Under the pieces are notes generated by a model. That model worked only from the letters and a program-made list of their open reading frames with translations. It was not told the DNA's origin and made no database searches. A DNA stretch of 64,000 nt, taken from positions 4,392,405 through 4,456,404 of the forward strand of contig CM038704.1 of assembly GCA_021613375.1 (NCBI GenBank). The letters are read 5' to 3'. Within the stretch, counting starts at the first letter, position 1. Every line of letters starts with the position of its first letter. Of the stretch, positions 57,962 through 64,000 are shown piece after piece. A program made the translations under genes and the position numbers. The DNA is from Megaleporinus macrocephalus. Its lineage: Eukaryota > Chordata > Actinopteri > Characiformes > Anostomidae.

Positions 57962-58400
57962 CAACACCTTACCTGTTTCGTGGTCACAGGCCAGCATCTA
58001 ACGAGCCTTCCCGTAGGTCCAACCCCACCTTTCATCTCCACCACGGGGTCTTGCCGGACTCCCTGGAGCCCTCAAGGCCTGCAGACTCGCCGACCTGCCA
58101 GAGCACTCGCCTCCTGAGCTTTGCTTCTGAGCTTTGCCCCCTGGCATCTCTACCCCACGGGTCTCCACGAAGTAAGAGTGACCACTGGACATTGCCCCCC
58201 CCCCCCATTCCAACATCTACCAACTCACCAGCTCCAGTAGCCGCTCTCCAGGAAGCCTCGGACTCCAGCTCACCTGGTCTCTCCTCCGTGGGCCCAGCTC
58301 TGTGCTTTTGTTTCACATTTCATACCCTTGTTTAAGTAAACAAAGCCTTGCATATGGATCGTAATGTCATGTCCGAGTCTGATTCGTTACAGCTGTTATT
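57962..58400 (+). mobile_element. Possible LTR fragment (3' part)
   Basis: The string ttgtttaagtaaacaaagcc and the following gtccgagtctgattcgttac resemble the 3' end of a fish Gypsy-type LTR. A short C-run occurs at 58194-58206. No partner LTR, primer-binding site or polyprotein is visible, and the left boundary is unknown. The 94-codon frames on each strand overlap and are not called. Confidence 0.3.
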
Positions 58401-59104
58401 TGGTGCAACCAGTTAAAGTCTAGTAGCTCTTCAACCTGAACACAGTAGCAGTAGCATGTTCAAACTAGGCAACAACTGGTGCAACTGGTTTTTGTTAATA
58501 ATGGCAGCAATTCGTCACAAAGTGAGGTATGGTTAAGGCTTACTTATTTATATGCACCTTTTACAACAGTTTTTGTCACCAAGCAGCTTACAGAACAATC
58601 CGGGTCCGACCCCTCGTTGAGCAACGGTTCAGCATCAGACCACATGGGATGAGCAGTTGTTGAGCCCAACAAAGAAACACATGGATAGTTGGTTCTGCTC
58701 TGGGCAACAGAGAACAGTATAAAGTGTTAATAAGGTGCATCAGTGACTCCGGCAGGGGAGAGCCAGAGGGTAACAACGACATGAGGGCTCCCTGAGATGT
58801 AAGATCTTCTTTACTTGCCGACAAAATGAAGAAGGGACCAGTACATGCTTTATTCTAGAAGATACCGCTCTACAGATAAGCAAGATACAGATGACTTCGA
58901 CTGGCAACTGCACAGTCTTATAGGCCTGCCTCCGTGTTTCATCTGGACCATGTGACCCATCAGGCCAAGTGGTTATCTCCTGGGTTTGGGGCAGATTCCT
59001 TGAGTGGTTATTGCCGTAAAATGCCAGGATTTACTGTACCATAAAGTTCTCATAACCTCTGTAGCGTTTGGTGGAATGGCCATCTGACTTAAAATTGAGG
59101 CTGT
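58401..59104. other. Unassigned sequence
   Basis: Complex DNA between the LTR-like stretch and the 20-bp array. No recognisable termini or domains. Confidence 0.3.
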
Positions 59105-59553
59105 GGGTTAGTATGGTGGTGTAGTGGTTAGTATGGTGGTGTAGTGATCAGTATGGTGGTGTAGTGGTTAGTATGGTGGTGTAGTGGTTAGTATGGTGGT
59201 GTAGTGGTCAGTACGGTGGTGTAGTGGTTAGTACGGTGGTGTAGTGGTTAGTACGGTGGTGTAGTGGTTAGTATGGTGGTGTAGTGGTTAGTACGGTGGT
59301 GTAGTGGTTAGTACGGTGGTGTAGTGGTCAGTACGGTGGTGTAGTGGTTAGTACGGTGGTGTAGTGGTTAGTATGGTGGTGTAGTGGTTAGTACGGTGGT
59401 GTAGTGGTTAGTACGGTGGTGTAGTGGTTAGTATGGTGGTGTAGTGGTTAGTACGGTGGTGTAGTGGTTAGTACGGTGGTGTAGTGGTTAGTATGGTGGT
59501 GTAGTGGTTAGTATGGTGGTGTAGTGGTCAGTACGGTGGTGTAGTGGTCAGCA
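59105..59553 (+). repeat. 20-bp SINE-head minisatellite, array 2 (about 22 copies)
   Basis: The unit is gtatggtggtgtagtggtta, or gtacggtggtgtagtggtta. Each contains tggtgtagtgg, an exact match to the Pol III A-box pattern TRGYNNARNNG. It runs directly into the SINE body at 59553. Confidence 0.97.
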
Positions 59554-59725
59554 CTGTCTCCTCACAGTAAGATGATCTGGGTTGGATTCCCGGTCTGGGT
59601 GGTTCTGTGTGGAGTGTGTATGGTCTCTCTGTGTTTGAGTGGGTTCCTCCGGGTACTCCGCTTTCCTCCCACCGTCCAAACACATGCATGTTAGGATCCT
59701 CACTCTAAACTGCCCGTAAGTGTCC
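59553..59725 (+). mobile_element. tRNA-derived SINE body downstream of array 2
   Basis: agcactgtctcctcacagta, the B box ggttggattcc (59580-59590), tgtgtggagtgtgtatggtc and gggtactccgctttcctccc match the minus-strand SINE at 33370-33612. After ctaaactgcccg it diverges, so the tail is truncated or different. Confidence 0.92.
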
Positions 59726-61228
59726 ATTTTTGTCTATCCTGTTGGACCTGGTTTGGCTTCGTGATCACACTTTTGCGTTCCCCTTACAAACATTCTAGCT
59801 TTCCACTTCTTCCATATCTGCAGAGTTTATTTAGTCACAGCCACGTTACATAGAAAAGCTTCCACTTCTCTTATTAAGCAGAGAGCAGCCTGGAATTTTC
59901 ATACGGGATTCCGGCCCGGATTTCCTCCATTGCTAGTCATGAGCTGCGAACAAGAGATCAGGAAAGATGATTAGGAGTATTGATATTAGTTTTTGAAGCT
60001 TTGTAGGAATTGATTGCTCTTCAGTCTGAGGGGAAAACACTCCCAACTCCAAAGTAAGAAATGCATTCTACAAAATTAATTACTAAAACATCTTCGATCA
60101 ATAACCAACACTTCTTAGATTATAGTGAAATTGACCCGGATAAATCTGAGTTTAATGCAGAGTAATTACTCCGGCCCCAGTAGGCTGGAATATTCTTCAA
60201 TTATCTAATAAATATTGCTTCTGAAACACTTACATTCAGCTCTAATCTCTCTCACTCTCTCTCTCTTTTGCTCTCTCTCAGTTTAAGAGGCCCATCAGTG
60301 ATGGAATTTTAGTCCAGAGCTTCGTTTATCTAGAACAACACCCCAGATATAAAGGGGTAACCTGAGCACTCGTTGTGCTTAATGCGTTTTACCGTGATTG
60401 CCATCATTAGTAGCATGAGAGAGGTTGCCGTGAGGTTGTTTTCCTTTTCTTTTCTTGTCTTTTCTTTTCTTTTTTCATTCCATTTGGCTTTTTTCTCGCA
60501 CTTCAACACAAACAATGCTTTCCAGAAGCCGAGTGAGTCATTACTCTGTCGTTTGCCCGCGTCCTTGAGGCTTACTCAAAGTCGAATCACTTGACATTCG
60601 GCCGTATGAAAATGACTTGTCTTTTAGGTAAACAGCGCGGCGCAATTGTCTGCTCGAGAACCCTTAGATCTCCGCCAGGCTTTTCACCGAAATCAGTGAG
60701 GCGGCGTGAGTCAGCACGCTGCCCTGTCAGTCTCCGGAGCGAGCGGGGGCTTCGCTCAAAGTCATGCTGGAGCCGAGCACAAAGGCAGATTTCATTCGAT
60801 CGGAGAGCTCGTTCATTTGAACAGGCCTGTAAATGACGGGTAGCTCGGTGAACGAGCCTGAATCCGAATCAACGTATCACTCCAGCTGAACGCGTAGTGG
60901 ACAGACGTTCTCCGGTGAATCTGTAGAAGAGACACTATCATTCAGTTCGTGCTGGTGCGTTCGAGGACCCTTCATCTGGAAACTGTTTTCCCGAAAAACA
61001 AAGTGCTCTTCAAGTACCCTCATGATCCAGCACCTTCGGGATTTTGTTGAGTGCAATCTGTCGACGCAATGTTCGGTATAAACCAGTGTAGTGCACTGAG
61101 ACGAGCAGTCTGGGACGTATAACGGAAGTATTCTGTAATGGATTAATCATTACCTGTTTAAAAATGATCTTTGTTATCTAATCCAAAATATTCCTATATA
61201 ATTCGAATTACTTTCTATTATTTTACGA
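59726..61228. other. 1.5-kb non-repetitive island, candidate conserved element cluster
   Basis: Complex sequence with a perfect palindrome gagtaattactc (60160-60171) containing a TAATTA core, a short CT tract near 60247-60280, and T/C-rich DNA at 60437-60475. An 81-codon plus frame at 60591-60836 has no domain. It is bracketed by two arrays of the same SINE head. Confidence 0.35.
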
Positions 61229-61231
61229 CAG

Positions 61232-64000
61232 AAGGTGGCACAGTGGTGTAGTGGTTAGTATGGTGGTGTATTGGTTAGTACGGTGGTGTAGTGGTTAGTA
61301 TGGTGGTGTAGTGGTTAGTACGGTGGTGTAGTGGTTAGTACGGTGGTGTAGTGGTTAGTACAGTGGTGTAGTGGTTAGTACGGTGGTGTAGTGGTTAGTA
61401 TGGTGGTGTAGTGGTTAGTACGGTGGTGTAGTGGTTAGTATGGTGGTGTAGTGGTTAGTGCGGTGGTGTAGTGGTTAGTACGGTGGTGTAGTGGTTAGTA
61501 CGGTGGTGTAGTGGTCAGCACGGTGGTGTAGTGGTTAGTACGGTGGTGTAATGGTTAGTATGGTGGTGTAGTGGTTAGTATGGTGGTGTTGTGGTTAGTA
61601 CGGTGGTGTAGTGGTTAGTAAAGTGGTGTAGTGATTAGTACGGTGGTGTAGTGGTCAGCACGGTGGTGTAGTGGCTAGTACGGTGGTGTAATGGTTAGTA
61701 TGGTGGTGTAGTGGTTAGTATGGTGGTGTTGTGGTTAGTACGGTGGTGTAGTGGTTAGTGTAGTGGTTAGTACGGTGGTGTAGTGGTTAGTACGGTGGTG
61801 TAGTGGTTAGTACGGTGGTGTAGTGGTCAGCACGGTGGTGTAGTGGTTAGTACGGTGGTGTAATGGTTAGTATGGTGGTGTAGTGGTTAGTATGGTGGTG
61901 TTGTGGTTAGTACGGTGGTGTAGTGGTTAGTACGGTGGTGTAGTGATTAGTACGGTGGTGTAGTGGTTAGTACGGTGGTGTAGTGATTAGTACGGTGGTG
62001 TAGTGGTTAGCACGGTGGTGTAGTGGTTAGTACGGTGGTGTAGTGGTTAGCACGGTGGTGTAGTGATTAGTATGGTGGTGTAGTGGTTAGTATGGTGGTG
62101 TAGTGGTTAGTATGGTGGTGTAGCGGTTAGTACGGTGGTGTAGTGGTTAGTACGGTGGTGTAGTGGTCAGTACGGTGGTGTAGTGGTCAGTACGGTGGTG
62201 TAGTCGTTAGTATGGTGGTGTTGTGGTTAGTACGGGGGTGTAGTGGTTAGTACGGTGGTGTAGTGGTTAGTACGGTGGTGTAGTGGTTAGCACGGTGGTG
62301 TAGTGGTTAGCACGGTGGTGTAGTGGTTAGCACGGTGGTGTAATGATTAGTAAGGTGGTGTAGTGGTTAGTACGGTGGTGTAGTCGTTAGTATGGTGGTG
62401 TTGTGGTTAGTACGGTGGTGTAGTGGTTAGTACGGTGGTGTAGTGATTAGTATGGTGGTGTAGTGGTTAGTACGGTGGTGTAGTGATTAGTACGGTGGTG
62501 TAGTGGTTAGCACGGTGGTGTAGTGGTTAGTACGGTGGTGTAGTGGTTAGCACGGTGGTGTAGTGATTAGTATGGTGGTGTAGTGGTTAGTATGGTGGTG
62601 TAGTGGTTAGTATGGTGGTGTAGTGGTTAGTACAGTGGTGTAGTGGTTAGTACGGTGGTGTAGTGGTTAGTATGGTGGTGTAGTGGTTAGTACGGTGGTG
62701 TAGTGGTTAGTGTAGTGGTTAGTACGGTGGTGTAGTGGTTAGTACGGTGGTGTAGTGGTTAGTACGGTGGTGTAGTGGTCAGCACGGTGGTGTAGTGGTT
62801 AGTACGGTGGTGTAATGGTTAGTATGGTGGTGTAGTGGTTAGTATGGTGGTGTTGTGGTTAGTACGGTGGTGTAGTGGTTAGTACGGTGGTGTAGTGATT
62901 AGTACGGTGGTGTAGTGGTTAGTACGGTGGTGTAGTGATTAGTACGGTGGTGTAGTGGTTAGCACGGTGGTGTAGTGGTTAGTACGGTGGTGTAGTGGTT
63001 AGCACGGTGGTGTAGTGATTAGTATGGTGGTGTAGTGGTTAGTATGGTGGTGTAGTGGTTAGTATGGTGGTGTAGCGGTTAGTACGGTGGTGTAGTGGTT
63101 AGTACGGTGGTGTAGTGGTCAGTACGGTGGTGTAGTGGTCAGTACGGTGGTGTAGTCGTTAGTATGGTGGTGTTGTGGTTAGTACGGTGGTGTAGTGGTT
63201 AGTACGGTGGTGTAATGGTTAGTACGGTGGTGTAGTGGTTAGTACGGTGGTGTAGTGGTTAGCACGGTGGTGTAGTGGTTAGCACGGTGGTGTAGTGGTT
63301 AGCACGGTGGTGTAATGATTAGTAAGGTGGTGTAGTGGTTAGTACGGTGGTGTAGTCGTTAGTATGGTGGTGTTGTGGTTAGTACGGTGGTGTAGTGGTT
63401 AGTACGGTGGTGTAGTGATTAGTATGGTGGTGTAGTGGTTAGTACGGTGGTGTAGTGATTAGTACGGTGGTGTAGTGGTTAGCACGGTGGTGTAGTGGTT
63501 AGTACGGTGGTGTAGTGGTTAGCACGGTGGTGTAGTGATTAGTATGGTGGTGTAGTGGTTAGTATGGTGGTGTAGTGGTTAGTATGGTGGTGTAGTGGTT
63601 AGTACGGTGGTGTAGTGGTTAGTACGGTGGTGTAGTGGTCAGTACGGTGGTGTAGTCGTTAGTATGGTGGTGTTGTGGTTAGTACGGTGGTGTAGTGGTT
63701 AGTACGGTGGTGTAGTGGTTAGTACGGTGGTGTAGTGGTTAGCACGGTGGTGTAGTGGTTAGCACGGTGGTGTAATGATTAGTAAGGTGGTGTAGTGGTT
63801 AGTACGGTGGTGTAGTGGTTAGTACGGTGGTGTAGTCGTTAGTATGGTGGTGTTGTGGTTAGTACGGTGGTGTAATGGTTAGTACGGTGGTGTAGTGGTT
63901 AGTACGGTGGTGTAGTGGTTAGCACGGTGGTGTAGTGGTTAGCACGGTGGTGTAGTGATTAGTAAGGTGGTGTAGTGGTTAGTACGGTGGTGTAGTGGTC
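61232..64000 (+). repeat. 20-bp SINE-head minisatellite, array 3 (about 138 copies, runs off the window)
   Basis: Same unit and orientation as array 2. A 12-bp-short unit (gtggttagtgtagtggtt) occurs at 61751 and 62703, and the variant tgtagcggttag at about 62120 and 63072. Both pairs lie 952 bp apart, so the array has a higher-order repeat of 952 bp. A SINE body would be expected beyond base 64000 by analogy with the other two arrays. Confidence 0.97.

Overview
The window reads as nuclear DNA of a teleost fish, probably an ostariophysan such as a characiform or catfish. That placement is inference. It rests on several degraded Tc1/mariner transposases of fish type, two kinds of tRNA-derived SINE (one ending in a TG-rich 'cccctagtgtgtgtgttcac' tail), hAT and Kolobok-like non-autonomous elements, and very abundant minisatellites. 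I found no intact protein-coding gene, rRNA gene, canonical tRNA gene or CRISPR array. The longest open frames (1396 codons in CT repeats, 739 and 672 codons in a 54-bp repeat) are open only because the repeats lack stop codons.

Layout. 1-4930: 25-bp minisatellite with an inverted fold-back arm. 4.9-14.4 kb: unassigned sequence carrying Tc1/mariner MITEs, an inverted pair of an interspersed repeat, a Tc1 transposase relic, a 973-bp hAT element, a SINE and a small hAT MITE. 14.4-18.4 kb: a 4.0-kb element with terminal inverted repeats (TIRs), filled by a 45/46-bp minisatellite. 18.5-21.5 kb: two arrays of a 53/54-bp family on either side of a non-repetitive island. 21.5-28.3 kb: two more Tc1 relics, one nested with an LTR-like insert in an older repeat, then a 46-bp minisatellite and a 499-bp MITE. 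28.4-32.3 kb: nearly pure polypyrimidine (CT) DNA with an internal duplication of about 1.5 kb.

33.4-35 kb: a SINE on the minus strand whose 20-bp tRNA-like head is amplified about 67 times. 36-43 kb: a degenerate AT-rich repeat family in tandem partial copies, interrupted by an 825-bp hAT element, a Tc1 relic and GC-rich islands. 44.6-46 kb: a 37-bp hairpin minisatellite, a perfect palindrome, a tRNA-like fold-back and two LINE reverse-transcriptase fragments in the wrong order. 46.5-50 kb: non-repetitive islands and a SINE whose 3' tail has become a minisatellite. 50-53.6 kb: the 54-bp family again, on the opposite strand. 54.6-56 kb: a 34-bp minisatellite. 57.0-58.0 kb: a Kolobok-like TTAA element with a THAP-like relic. 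59.1-59.7 kb and 61.2-64 kb: the SINE-head 20-bp array again, in plus orientation.

Tandem arrays make up roughly 40 percent of the window by my own count. Several arose inside, or from, a transposable element (SINE head, SINE tail, interior of a TIR element). That is the most distinctive biology visible here. The few complex islands among the arrays (for example 5.7-6.0, 19.0-19.75, 32.3-32.7, 39.4-39.8, 43.4-43.7, 47.3-48.1, 60.0-60.9 kb) are candidates for conserved non-coding sequence. Without a genome alignment that remains a guess.
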